Part shown: positions 1-7,769 of the stretch, piece after piece
Layout: every line of letters begins with the position of its first letter
Position numbering within the stretch: the first letter of the stretch is position 1
Source: AWTP1-13 sp963840445
GTDB taxonomy: Bacteria > Pseudomonadota > Alphaproteobacteria > Rhizobiales > Hyphomicrobiaceae
Assembly: GCA_963840445.1 (NCBI GenBank)
Contig: CAWIZC010000024.1
Coordinates: 310,001 to 374,000, forward strand
Length of the DNA: 64,000 nucleotides
Reading direction: 5' to 3'
Translations under genes and position numbers: made by a program
Notes under the pieces: generated by a model
Told to the model about the DNA's origin: nothing
Seen by the model: only the letters and a program-made list of their open reading frames with translations
Databases searched by the model: none

Positions 1-345
1 CTGGCGCAGCTCGGCGCCAACTACGACATCATCGCCGAGAGCCGCATGAAGATCGAGATGGCGCGCCTGCTGTGCCTGAAGGCCGCCTACATGATGGACA
101 CGACGTCGCCGCGCGAGGCCGCACCCTGGATCTCGCAGATCAAGGTGGTGGCGCCGCGCATTGCGCTCGAGATCACCGACGAGGCCGTGCAGATGCACGG
201 CGCCATGGGCATCACTCAGGACGCGCCTCTGGCGCACATGTGGACGCACCTGCGCACGCTGCGCCTCGCCGACGGCCCCGACGCCGTGCACCGCCGCCAG
301 GTCGCCCGCGCCGAGCTGCGCCGCTATACGAACCAGAAGATCTGA
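1..345 (+). CDS. Acyl-CoA dehydrogenase, C-terminal part (5' end outside window)
   Basis: The frame is open from base 1 and ends at TGA 343-345, giving the last 114 residues of a longer protein. The sequence matches the C-terminal helical domain of acyl-CoA dehydrogenases: the stretch around QMHGAMGIT is the conserved flavin/substrate-facing segment, followed by LRLADGPDAVH, typical of the ACAD10/11-like and long-chain branches. The enzyme would be an FAD-dependent cytoplasmic dehydrogenase making a 2,3-enoyl-CoA. The next gene codes for a phosphotransferase that in animals is fused to this dehydrogenase type (ACAD10/ACAD11), so the two probably act on the same hydroxy- or branched acyl-CoA. 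Substrate cannot be told from this fragment. Confidence 0.9.
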   Translation: MAQLGANYDIIAESRMKIEMARLLCLKAAYMMDTTSPREAAPWISQIKVVAPRIALEITDEAVQMHGAMGITQDAPLAHMWTHLRTLRLADGPDAVHRRQVARAELRRYTNQKI

Positions 346-350
346 GCGCT

Positions 351-465
351 CCCTCTCCCCGTTCTTACGGGGAGAGGGCTGGGGTGAGGGGTAGCCACGG
401 ACGCTGCGTCGGAGCAAGCTTCTGCCCCTCACCCTAACCCTCTCCCCGAAGAGGTGGGGAGAGGG
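351..465. repeat. Bipartite palindromic intergenic repeat, copy 1
   Basis: Two hairpins in tandem: arms 351-360/369-378 and 438-447/456-465, both built on CCCTCTCCCC / GGGGAGAGGG. The outer segments 369-391 and 425-447 are also complementary to each other, so the whole unit could fold as one long structure. It fills the gap between the dehydrogenase and the phosphotransferase genes. A second copy is at 9441-9577, sharing the core CGGAGCAAGC and TCTGCCCCTCACCCT. Confidence 0.75.
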
Positions 466-487
466 AATATGCAGAGGAAGCAACGCC

Positions 488-1519
488 ATGACCTCCTTCG
501 CACATCAGGCCGCGCAGATCGATTTGGCGGCGCTGGCGAAGTACCTCGAAGCGGCGGTGCCGGGCTTCAAGGGGCCGATCGCGGCGCAGAAGACTCCCAC
601 CGGGCAGTCCAATCCGACGTTCCTGCTGTCGAGCCCCAGCGGCCGCTACGTGCTGCGCAAGAAGCCGCCCGGCCAGCTGCTGAAAAGCGCGCATGCCGTC
701 GACCGCGAATACCGCGTCATGAAGGGGCTGCAGGACACGGACGTGCCGGTGCCGCGCATGCTGCATTTGTGCGAGGACGAGAGCGTGCTCGGCACCATGT
801 TCTTCGTGATGCAGTTCGTCGACGGCACCATCTTCTGGGACCCGGCCCTGCCCGAGCTGGCCAACTCCCAGCGCGCCAAGGTCTACGACGAGGAGAACCG
901 CGCGCTGGCCGCGCTGCATTCGGTCGACCCGGCCAAGGTGGGCCTCGCCGACTTCGGTCGCGCGGGCAGCTACTTCGCCCGCCAGCGCGACCGCTGGACC
1001 AAGCAGTACCGCGCGTCGGAGACCGAGCGCGTCGAGGACATGGAGACGCTGATCGCCTGGCTGGAGAAAAACGAGCCGCCCGACGACGGCCGAGTCTCAC
1101 TGGTGCACGGCGACTATCGCATCGACAACATGATCTTCGCGCACGATGCCTCGCGCCTGCTGGCGGTGATCGATTGGGAGCTGTCCACCCTCGGCCACCC
1201 CTTCTCGGATCTCGCCTACCAGTGCATGCAGTGGCGCATGCCCAACACCGACATTATCCGCGGCCTCGGCGGCATCGACCGCGCCGCGCTCGGCATTCCG
1301 ACCGAGGAGCAGTATGTCGCCAAGTATTGCGAGCGCATGGGGCTCGCCGAAATCCCGCACTGGAATTTCTGCCTGGCGTTTTCGTTCTTCCGCCTCGTTG
1401 CCATCCTGCAGGGCGTCAAGAAGCGCGGGCTGGACGGCAACGCCTCCAACCCCGAGCGCGCCCGCCAGACCGGCGAGATGATCCCCATGCTGGCCCGCAT
1501 GGGCGCCGAGGTTATTTGA
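488..1519 (+). CDS. Aminoglycoside phosphotransferase-family kinase, ACAD10/11-associated type
   Basis: 343 residues with the protein-kinase-like APH fold. Seen directly: the catalytic-loop motif HGDYRIDN near residues 206-213 (Asp base and Asn metal ligand) and the metal-binding segment IDWELSTLGHP near 227, equivalent to the DFG region of kinases. These are the standard features of PF01636. The gene follows an acyl-CoA dehydrogenase gene, and in ACAD10/ACAD11 the same two domains are fused and phosphorylate 4-hydroxyacyl-CoAs before further oxidation; that role is inferred here. The start at ATG 488 follows the purine-rich stretch GAGGAAGCAACGCC. No signal peptide; cytoplasmic. Confidence 0.88.
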   Translation: MTSFAHQAAQIDLAALAKYLEAAVPGFKGPIAAQKTPTGQSNPTFLLSSPSGRYVLRKKPPGQLLKSAHAVDREYRVMKGLQDTDVPVPRMLHLCEDESVLGTMFFVMQFVDGTIFWDPALPELANSQRAKVYDEENRALAALHSVDPAKVGLADFGRAGSYFARQRDRWTKQYRASETERVEDMETLIAWLEKNEPPDDGRVSLVHGDYRIDNMIFAHDASRLLAVIDWELSTLGHPFSDLAYQCMQWRMPNTDIIRGLGGIDRAALGIPTEEQYVAKYCERMGLAEIPHWNFCLAFSFFRLVAILQGVKKRGLDGNASNPERARQTGEMIPMLARMGAEVI

Positions 1520-1533
1520 GGGCGCGAAACCTG

Positions 1534-1785
1534 ATGCCCCGCAAAGGTGACAGCATCCGCAAGCGCATCGAGTTCGATGCGGAGACCTGGCAGGCGCTGG
1601 ATGGGCTGGCCAGGGACCGCATGGCGAGCATCCAGGAGCTGGCCGACGAAGCCTTTCGCGACCTGCTCAAAAAGCACAATCGTCCGACCACGCTCAAGGA
1701 AATGCTTAAGGCGAGCGTGCGTGCGCACCCCGACAACGATCCCGCCACGCCGGGCAAGAAAGAACGCACGCGGCCCAAGTCCTGA
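1534..1785 (+). CDS. Small ribbon-helix-helix-like protein
   Basis: 83 residues, basic, starting 14 bases after the phosphotransferase stop and so probably co-transcribed with it. The N-terminal part (RKRIEFDAETWQALDGLA, then a helix ending in AFRDLLKKH) has the length and pattern of a ribbon-helix-helix domain: a short strand, then two helices. The C-terminus is a disordered basic tail. A clear paralogue lies at 53935-54189 beside Ku, with matching RRLEFEGETWHAL and AFGDLLKKHHRP segments. DNA binding is inferred from the predicted fold; target unknown. Confidence 0.7.
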   Translation: MPRKGDSIRKRIEFDAETWQALDGLARDRMASIQELADEAFRDLLKKHNRPTTLKEMLKASVRAHPDNDPATPGKKERTRPKS

Positions 1786-1904
1786 GCGTTGTCCGGGGAG
1801 CGTGCATCGAAGGCAGCGCGACGCGTTCACGAATTTGCAATGTCTTCGCCGATAGCGTGCCAACAGCCAAGTCTGTGCTGAAAGTTGGGTGTTCGAGGCG
1901 GGTC

Positions 1905-2639
1905 ATGTGTACACGATGCGGGACTGCGCATATCAACCGTCGACATATGTTGCGGTTGGCCGGCCTGGGAGTTGCCGGTCTGGGGGTAGGAGCCGTGGGC
2001 CTGTCACTAGGCGGTAGGCTCGCATCGGCTGCCAACAGCGGCAAGGCTGGTGTCTCTCCCGACGAGGCCCTGGCGACCCTGAAAGAGGGCAACGCACGCT
2101 ATGTCGATAATCCTCAGGTCTGTGTCGCTGATCTTGCAAAGGCGCGCACCGACCTCGCCACGCACCAGGAGCCGTGGGCCATCGTTGTAGGCTGCTCGGA
2201 CAGCCGGGTGCCGCCCGAGCTGCTGTTCGGTGGCCTCGGCCTTGGTCAATTGTTCGTCGCCCGCAACGCCGGCAACATGGTTGATACGCCGACCATGGGC
2301 ACCGTGGAGTACGGCGCAGATCCCCTCGGCGCCTCGCTGGTGGTCGTGCTCGGCCATCAGGCGTGCGGCGCCGTTGCTGCGGCCTGCGAGGCGGTCACCA
2401 AAAACGTGACCTTTCCCGGCTCCATCGGGCCAATGGTCAAGCCGATCATTCCGGCGGCCCGTGCTGTCCGCGGCCAGCCCGGCGATTTCGTCGACAATGC
2501 CGTGCGCGAAAGCGCCAAGCGCACCGCCCACCAGCTGGCGACCGCGAGCCCGATCCTGTCCCGCCTTGTGAAGGAGGGCAAGATGAAGGTCGTGGCGGCG
2601 CACTACGCGCTCAACGACGGCAAGGTCGAGTTCCTCTAG
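1905..2639 (+). CDS. Beta-class carbonic anhydrase with Tat signal
   Basis: Interconverts CO2 and bicarbonate. The zinc-site signature CSDSR (Cys and Asp) and the downstream HQACGA (His and Cys) are both present, so the metal site is intact. ATG 1905 is preferred over an in-frame GTG at 1857 because it places a twin-arginine motif (NRRHMLRLAG) at residues 11-20, followed by a long hydrophobic Ala/Gly/Leu stretch and a plausible cleavage site after LASA. The mature enzyme would be periplasmic and exported folded with its zinc. No neighbour suggests a pathway partner. 244 residues from this start. Confidence 0.9.
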   Translation: MCTRCGTAHINRRHMLRLAGLGVAGLGVGAVGLSLGGRLASAANSGKAGVSPDEALATLKEGNARYVDNPQVCVADLAKARTDLATHQEPWAIVVGCSDSRVPPELLFGGLGLGQLFVARNAGNMVDTPTMGTVEYGADPLGASLVVVLGHQACGAVAAACEAVTKNVTFPGSIGPMVKPIIPAARAVRGQPGDFVDNAVRESAKRTAHQLATASPILSRLVKEGKMKVVAAHYALNDGKVEFL

Positions 2640-2756
2640 AGGTCCGCTCCCGCCCTATCGGCGCGGGGACCAAGTGCTGCATGCGGCGACGCTGCGCTCG
2701 ACGGAGAGCTGCACCGCGCGGTAGAGCGATGGCGGCTCCTCCGCTCGCAGACCTCC

Positions 2757-3722
2757 ATGATCGACATCCTCAACCTGGCCTTGCCCTTCTTCGGCCTGAT
2801 CTTTATCGGCTTTGCCTGCGGCAAGCTGCGCAAGATTCCCGACGCCGGCCTCGCCTGGATGAACTTCTTTATCCTGTACGTCTCGCTGCCGGCTCTGTTC
2901 TTCCGCATCCTCTCCAAGACGCCTTTCGAGCAGCTGGCGCAGATCGACTTCGTCAAGGCGACGGTGCTGGCGACGGCTGGCGCCTTCTTCCTGTCGTTCT
3001 GCATCGGCCTGATCATCTCGCGCGGCCGGATCGCCGAGGCCACGCTGGCGGGCGTGGCCGGCGGCTTCGGCAACGTCGGCTATATGGGTCCCGGCCTGGC
3101 GCTCGCCACGCTCGGGGCGGAGGCCGCGGCGCCGGTAGCGCTGATTTTCTGCTTCGATGCGTTGCTGATCTTTGCGCTGACACCGCTGCTGATGGCCTTC
3201 AGCGGGACGGCCACGGCGGGGTTCGGCCGCGCCATGCTCGACGTCGTGCGCAGTATCTTGCTCAATCCGCTGCTGATCTCGGCCGGCATCGGCACCGTGG
3301 CCGCCGCCTACCACTACGAGCCGCCTGTTGCTGTCGAGCGACTGCTCGCGTTCCTCTACACATCGGCTGCCCCTTGCGCGCTGTTCGCGCTGGGCGTGAC
3401 GGTGGCGCTACGCCCGATGCAGCGCCGACCGCCCGAGGTGCCGCTGCTGTCGGCCGTCAAGCTGATCGTCCATCCCATACTGGTGCTGATGCTGCTGCCG
3501 CTGTTCGGCACCTTCAGCGAGACCTGGGTGAGCACGGCCGTGCTGATGGCGGCACTGCCACCGGCGCTGACCGCCTACGTGTTCGCGCGCCACTACAACA
3601 CCTGGATCGAGCAGGCATCGGGCGTGGTGCTATTTGGTACGCTGTTCTCGGTGGCGACGCTGATGGGCGTGATGTGGCTGGTGCAGTCGCACATGCTGCC
3701 TCAGCTGATGCCGCACTGGTGA
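2757..3722 (+). CDS. AEC (auxin efflux carrier) family transporter
   Basis: 321 residues made almost wholly of hydrophobic segments, about ten by inspection, with the family features of the N-terminal half (LPFFGLIFIGFACGK, VSLPALFF) and of the glycine-rich core (GFGNVGYMGPGLAL). Members of PF03547 export or import organic anions such as malate or malonate across the inner membrane. The gene stands alone between carbonic anhydrase and the convergent EVE gene. No strong ribosome-binding site is visible upstream of ATG 2757. Substrate unknown. Confidence 0.88.
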   Translation: MIDILNLALPFFGLIFIGFACGKLRKIPDAGLAWMNFFILYVSLPALFFRILSKTPFEQLAQIDFVKATVLATAGAFFLSFCIGLIISRGRIAEATLAGVAGGFGNVGYMGPGLALATLGAEAAAPVALIFCFDALLIFALTPLLMAFSGTATAGFGRAMLDVVRSILLNPLLISAGIGTVAAAYHYEPPVAVERLLAFLYTSAAPCALFALGVTVALRPMQRRPPEVPLLSAVKLIVHPILVLMLLPLFGTFSETWVSTAVLMAALPPALTAYVFARHYNTWIEQASGVVLFGTLFSVATLMGVMWLVQSHMLPQLMPHW

Positions 3723-3734
3723 TGCAACCTGCGG

Positions 3735-4217
3735 TCAGGCGCGCGTCTTGGCCGGATCGAGGCCGCCCATGCGGCACACCTCGTCCCATTCCTCCGGCTT
3801 GACAGGCTGCACCGACAGCCGCGCGACACGGGCGAGCGCCATGTCGGCGAGCTTCGGGTTGGCCTTGACGGCTGCCAGCGTGACCGGCTTCGGCATGTCC
3901 ATCACCGCGCGCACGTCCACGCACTTCCACACGTCGGTGTCGTCGGTGGCGTCCTGGTGCGCCAGCGCGCACACCTCGACGACGCCGACCACCTCCTTGT
4001 CCTCGCCCGTGTGATAGAAGAAGCCGCGATCGCCGAGCTGCATGGCTTTCATGTTGCTGCGCGCCTGGAAGTTGCGCACGCCGGTCCACGGCTCACCCTT
4101 CTTGCCGCGCGATTTCTGCATCTCCCAGGAGTGCTCGTCCGGCTCCGTCTTGAACAGCCAGTAGGAGGGCCCGGACTTTGCTTGCGCTTCCGACGATGCC
4201 TTGGTTTTTTTTGGCAT
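3735..4217 (-). CDS. EVE domain-containing protein
   Basis: 160 residues. After a basic, probably flexible N-terminus of about 17 residues, the protein follows the thymocyte nuclear protein 1/EVE pattern: YWLFKTEPDEHSW, then WTGVRNFQARSNMKAM, then GDRGFFYHTGE. The EVE fold resembles PUA/YTH domains and binds modified bases in RNA or DNA; its exact ligand in bacteria is uncertain. The gene converges on the AEC gene, with 12 bases between the two stop codons. Cytoplasmic. Confidence 0.88.
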   Translation of the reverse strand: MPKKTKASSEAQAKSGPSYWLFKTEPDEHSWEMQKSRGKKGEPWTGVRNFQARSNMKAMQLGDRGFFYHTGEDKEVVGVVEVCALAHQDATDDTDVWKCVDVRAVMDMPKPVTLAAVKANPKLADMALARVARLSVQPVKPEEWDEVCRMGGLDPAKTRA

Positions 4218-4434
4218 TAGGCGTAGCTCCCAAGTCTCACCCCGAGTCTCGGCTGCCGCGTGTGAAGGTTCGGTTCGGACGTCATCAGGTGGTCTGTGCG
4301 AGGGATGTGTCTCGGCCTACTGTGCCGGCGAACCAGGCTGCAATCAAGGCATTGTGCTGCCGGCTAGTCTCCGAAACGGCTCGCGGCGCCGGTGGAAAGT
4401 CCGCCGACGCCGCTTGCGAGGTCGCAACATCGAG

Positions 4435-4680
4435 CTACTCGTCGTCGCCACCATCCCCGTCATCGTCGCCGCCTTCCACGTCGTCTGGATCGACGGGACT
4501 GCAGACAGACACGGTTTGCGTCGCATCGACCGGCTTGCAAATCTCGTAGCCGATCTGGCTGAGCAAGGTTTCGGACGTCGAGCCGAGGCCGGCCGCGTTC
4601 GTCCAGGGTGCCGCCTGCGCTCCCATCACTGCGAGCCCGAGTGCGGAAAGCAACGTGATCATTACCAATCCAAGACGCAT
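4435..4680 (-). CDS. Small secreted protein with acidic C-terminus
   Basis: 81 residues, not recognised. ATG 4680 was chosen over the longer frame (to 4848) because it is preceded by a strong GGAGGGG and opens with a typical Sec signal peptide (MRLGLVMITLLSALGLAVMG, cleavage near AQA-AP). The mature part has two cysteines (IGYEICK and VSVCSP), which could form a disulfide, and ends in an Asp/Gly-rich tail (DDVEGGDDDGDGGDDE) resembling a calcium-binding or simply disordered acidic tail. Function unknown. Confidence 0.6.
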   Translation of the reverse strand: MRLGLVMITLLSALGLAVMGAQAAPWTNAAGLGSTSETLLSQIGYEICKPVDATQTVSVCSPVDPDDVEGGDDDGDGGDDE

Positions 4681-4945
4681 GGTCCCCTCCTGCTTGTGCA
4701 GAGCCTGTCCTGCAGCGCCAATCGCTGAGCATCTGCATTGAACAGCGAGCCGCTTGTGCGCGCAGTTACGCGTGGAACAGCGCGGGGCTGATCGGTTCGG
4801 GAACCGAAAGCACACCTTGAGCGTTAGATGGGCCAGACGGACCCACAAGATCCGTCAGGTGCCCGCAAGGGTACTGAGCCGCTCAGTAGCCCTCGGGTGA
4901 TCGGCGGCTTCTTTCTTGCCTGAACGCCCGCCGCAGGAGGTCGAC

Positions 4946-5221
4946 ATGGCCATTGGCAGCACCGCGTTGGCGAATCTTATCATCATCCTTATCATCGGCA
5001 TTGTCGTGGGCCTGGCCTTCAACCGCTATGCCCGCAGCTGGCTCGCGCGCCTCGGCGCCACGCGCAGCAGCGACATCACCAGCGCCCTGGTCGGCATCGC
5101 CGGCGCCTTTATCGGCTTTCACCTCGGCGTCATTCTGGGCCTGCTGCCCTCGCCGGCCATGCTGTACCTGGCGGCGGTGATAGGGGCGTTGGTCGTCTTG
5201 TGGCTATGGCGTGGGCGGTGA
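4946..5221 (+). CDS. GlsB/YeaQ/YmgE-like small membrane protein
   Basis: 91 residues with three hydrophobic segments: LANLIIILIIGIVVGLAF, ITSALVGIAGAFIGFHLG and PAMLYLAAVIGALVVLWLW. The glycine-rich GIAGAFIGFHLG loop is characteristic of the transglycosylase-associated protein family (PF04226), whose members are often stress-induced but lack a proven activity. ATG 4946 is set by the upstream GCAGGAGGTCGAC; an in-frame start at 4916 would precede that ribosome-binding site. Confidence 0.75.
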   Translation: MAIGSTALANLIIILIIGIVVGLAFNRYARSWLARLGATRSSDITSALVGIAGAFIGFHLGVILGLLPSPAMLYLAAVIGALVVLWLWRGR

Positions 5222-5269
5222 CGGGGCACGAATTCCTGCCACCGTCGCCAACTCCCGCTTTTGCTCTAC

Positions 5270-6565
5270 CTAGCGTCTGCGCCGATGCGCGAGCCAGGCC
5301 CCGCCGGCCAGGCGGCGGTTGACGTCGGCGATGGCGCAATAGGCGATGCGCCCGATGTTGATGGTGTCGCCGACCGAGACATCGCTTGGGATGTGCTTCA
5401 GCCTGTTGCAGCCGTCGAGCCTGAGCGAGCCGTCGACGCTGAGCGTGCGCGGCACCGAGCGCAGGCCGCTACAGCCGGTCAGGTTGATCGAGCCGGCGAC
5501 GCCGCAGATAGGCGGCATCCTCGTCACCGAGCTGCAGCCGGTCATGTCGAGATCGCCTCCCACCCGCAGCCAGCGCGGCATGAGGCTGAGATTGGCGCAA
5601 CCACCCAGGCGCAGATCACCGCCTACTTTCAGGATCTGTGGCAGGGTCGTGAAGCGCAGGTTGTGCGACAGGTCGAGCGTGCCCTCCACTTCGAGCATCC
5701 GCGGCAGACGAATGAAATAGCCGCGTGCGCTCAGATCGAGGTTGCCCGGAATAGTCATCTCACGCTCGATGCAAGCGTCAGCGTACAGCCGGTGGCGGCG
5801 ACGAGAGGGATGTTGCATCCGCTCGAAAGCCGGACAATTCCATCCCATGGCACTGCGCAGCGCCCCTATGGCCGGCAGAAACTCCCACGGGTCGCTGTTG
5901 CCTTGTCCTTTGTAATCCACGACCTTCCGGTCACACGCCCGCAACGTCACATGCGGCCGCCCGCAAATGTCGCGCAGCGAGTAATACGCGGCATTGCCCA
6001 GCTGCATCGCCCGGATGTGGTCGGGGTTGCCGACGCAGTGCTGCATCTTGCGGCCCTCCCATTGCAGCGCCTCGGAAGTCTTGAGCCGGACCCACACAAA
6101 GCCATCGTCGAGCCGGAGCACGACCTCGACATGCGGCTCATCGCTGCCTGGGCACGGCCGCCGGCGAATATACATTGGATTCCAACGACGTATGTCCTTC
6201 TGCATCTTGTCGAGGGCATGCGGGAGCTTGCCGATATGCTTGAGGCGCTGCACGCGGCCCTTCTCGTCGCGCTCCTCGAGCCAGGCCTCCCTGCGGGCAA
6301 TAGCCTCCATGAGCCAGCGCTCGACGCGCTGTACGAGCGTGACGATTTCGGGCGTGGCGACGAACCGATAGAAGGGACCATCGGCCCGGAAGCGTTCGGG
6401 CGTGAGCCAGTCCGGAGCATTGTCCGGGAATTCGTGGACCTCCTGTAGCGCGCTTCTCTCACACTGCAGGCCGCGATAGAGGCACTGCATGAGCAGCATG
6501 GTCAGCAGAACGTCGTCCCGCTGCAGAAACCATCGCACGTCGTCTCCGTTGATCACGTTGAACAT
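5270..6565 (-). CDS. PcfJ-like protein with leucine-rich-type repeats
   Basis: 431 residues from ATG 6565, which has GAGGAGCT upstream. The middle of the protein carries the PcfJ signature: MQHCVGN, then YYSLRD, then HVTLRACDRKVVDYKGQGN. PcfJ proteins are known from conjugative plasmids, phages and prophages; their role is not established. The last 180 residues are six or seven repeats of about 22 residues with the pattern L.V.G.L.L.GC..L...P, a leucine-rich-type solenoid that suggests protein binding. The gene is isolated between a membrane protein gene and the fumarase beta gene. No signal peptide. Function is not inferred beyond a binding role for the repeats. Confidence 0.7.
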   Translation of the reverse strand: MFNVINGDDVRWFLQRDDVLLTMLLMQCLYRGLQCERSALQEVHEFPDNAPDWLTPERFRADGPFYRFVATPEIVTLVQRVERWLMEAIARREAWLEERDEKGRVQRLKHIGKLPHALDKMQKDIRRWNPMYIRRRPCPGSDEPHVEVVLRLDDGFVWVRLKTSEALQWEGRKMQHCVGNPDHIRAMQLGNAAYYSLRDICGRPHVTLRACDRKVVDYKGQGNSDPWEFLPAIGALRSAMGWNCPAFERMQHPSRRRHRLYADACIEREMTIPGNLDLSARGYFIRLPRMLEVEGTLDLSHNLRFTTLPQILKVGGDLRLGGCANLSLMPRWLRVGGDLDMTGCSSVTRMPPICGVAGSINLTGCSGLRSVPRTLSVDGSLRLDGCNRLKHIPSDVSVGDTINIGRIAYCAIADVNRRLAGGAWLAHRRRR

Positions 6566-6977
6566 CGCACAGCTCCTCGTTCTCCGCGTGCAGTTGCACG
6601 CGCGTGGCATGACCGGGGCGCAGCTGGCGAGGACACATGTCCCTGCCTGCGATACGACCGAATGTTATGAACCCCGCAAAATTATCGGTGCGGCGAGGCT
6701 GATCCCGGCGCGAAGCCTTGGGAACGAACGCCTGTCGTCCGCGTGCACACTCTCTCAAAGAGTACGCAGTCTCAGATTATGTCGTCACGAGACGATTGCA
6801 ATTGTAGATTGGGGTCGCCGATCGGCGTCAGAACCGCGTGTTGCGGGCGAGCCCCGTTCAAATTGCGCGGGTGCCGATCAGAAGCGGGTAATGCACGTTC
6901 AGAGTTTTGGCGTCGTGCAAATTCGACATTGCCGTCATAGGAAAGACAAAATGCCGACCGCAGTCGGCAGCGCTCCG
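6566..6977. other. 412-bp intergenic region
   Basis: No convincing gene, repeat or RNA. The stretch 6770-6960 is less GC-rich than its surroundings and lies upstream of the PcfJ-like gene, so it probably holds that gene's promoter. No specific site can be named. Confidence 0.4.
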
Positions 6978-7655
6978 TCAAATCACCTCGTCGGTCTTGT
7001 CGTCGGTCTCGCCGTAGCGGCGCAGCGTGGCGGGCTTGGTGCCGGCATATAGCTTGTCGATGCCGGGCGCGATCTTGGCGTTCTCGCGCTCGAACAGCGA
7101 ATTGCCGGCGAGATCGCCATCGACCAGGAACGGGCCGAAGTTTTCCACCTCCAGCACCCAGATCGCCTGCGCGAGGCCAAGCTCCTCCACCCAGTGCGTG
7201 GCGACGACGCGACGGATGCCGCGGCCCAGCAATGCGCCGGTGCCGTAGCCGACCGTGGTGAGATAGATCGCCTTGTGCGGCACGAACGTCGATCTGTAGA
7301 TCTCGCCCGTCATGCCACCTTTGCCGATGATGACGTTGCAGCGCGACAGCTTGAACCAGCCGTCCAGCCATTTGGCGAAGCGGAACGATGCAGTGGCCGT
7401 CACTGCGCCGACCGTGTGGCTGCCGTCGGCATTGACGCTGGCGGCTGGCGAGCAATGGAAATTGGCAAAGCCCAGCTCCTCCGGCGGCGCCGGCAGGCCG
7501 GCACCGTCCTCCACCGCCTTATTGTAGACGCCCTCGCGCGCCGTGTAGACGCGGCCCGACAGGTACACGACGGTGCCGATCTCTAGCTTGGCCAGTTCCT
7601 CGGTGGAAGCCGGCAGCGTGAGATGCACCGTCTTGAGCTTGGTGGCAGTCGTCAC
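6978..7655 (-). CDS. Class I fumarase/L(+)-tartrate dehydratase, beta subunit
   Basis: 225 residues matching the Fe-S hydro-lyase beta domain (C-terminal half of class I fumarases, TtdB-like). Visible landmarks: VVYLSGRVYTARE near the N-terminus and IIGKGGMTGE, the conserved glycine loop that forms part of the active site with the alpha subunit. It would add or remove water on a C4 dicarboxylate such as fumarate/malate or tartrate. The alpha subunit gene (9583-10545) is on the same strand but is separated by kptA and an alcohol dehydrogenase gene, an unusual spacing for subunits of one enzyme. Tartrate and fumarate specificity cannot be told apart from sequence. Confidence 0.85.
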   Translation of the reverse strand: MTTATKLKTVHLTLPASTEELAKLEIGTVVYLSGRVYTAREGVYNKAVEDGAGLPAPPEELGFANFHCSPAASVNADGSHTVGAVTATASFRFAKWLDGWFKLSRCNVIIGKGGMTGEIYRSTFVPHKAIYLTTVGYGTGALLGRGIRRVVATHWVEELGLAQAIWVLEVENFGPFLVDGDLAGNSLFERENAKIAPGIDKLYAGTKPATLRRYGETDDKTDEVI

Positions 7656-7769
7656 GGATCGTCACTCCTGCGCCTCGCGAAAACCCACCTCATCTCCGCG
7701 TAGGCGGAGATCCACGTAATGCCGAAACATCAACACCTGGCGTGGATGCCCGCCTGCGCGGGCATGACC

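Noticed and set aside
1216..1863. Long minus-strand open frame of 215 codons opposite the phosphotransferase and small RHH-like genes
   Set aside because: It is a GC-rich antisense shadow with Arg/Ala-rich composition and no family features; the plus-strand genes have clear motifs.
5261..6448. Plus-strand 395-codon frame opposite the PcfJ-like gene
   Set aside because: Antisense shadow; the minus-strand product has the PcfJ signature and regular repeats, the plus-strand one has none.
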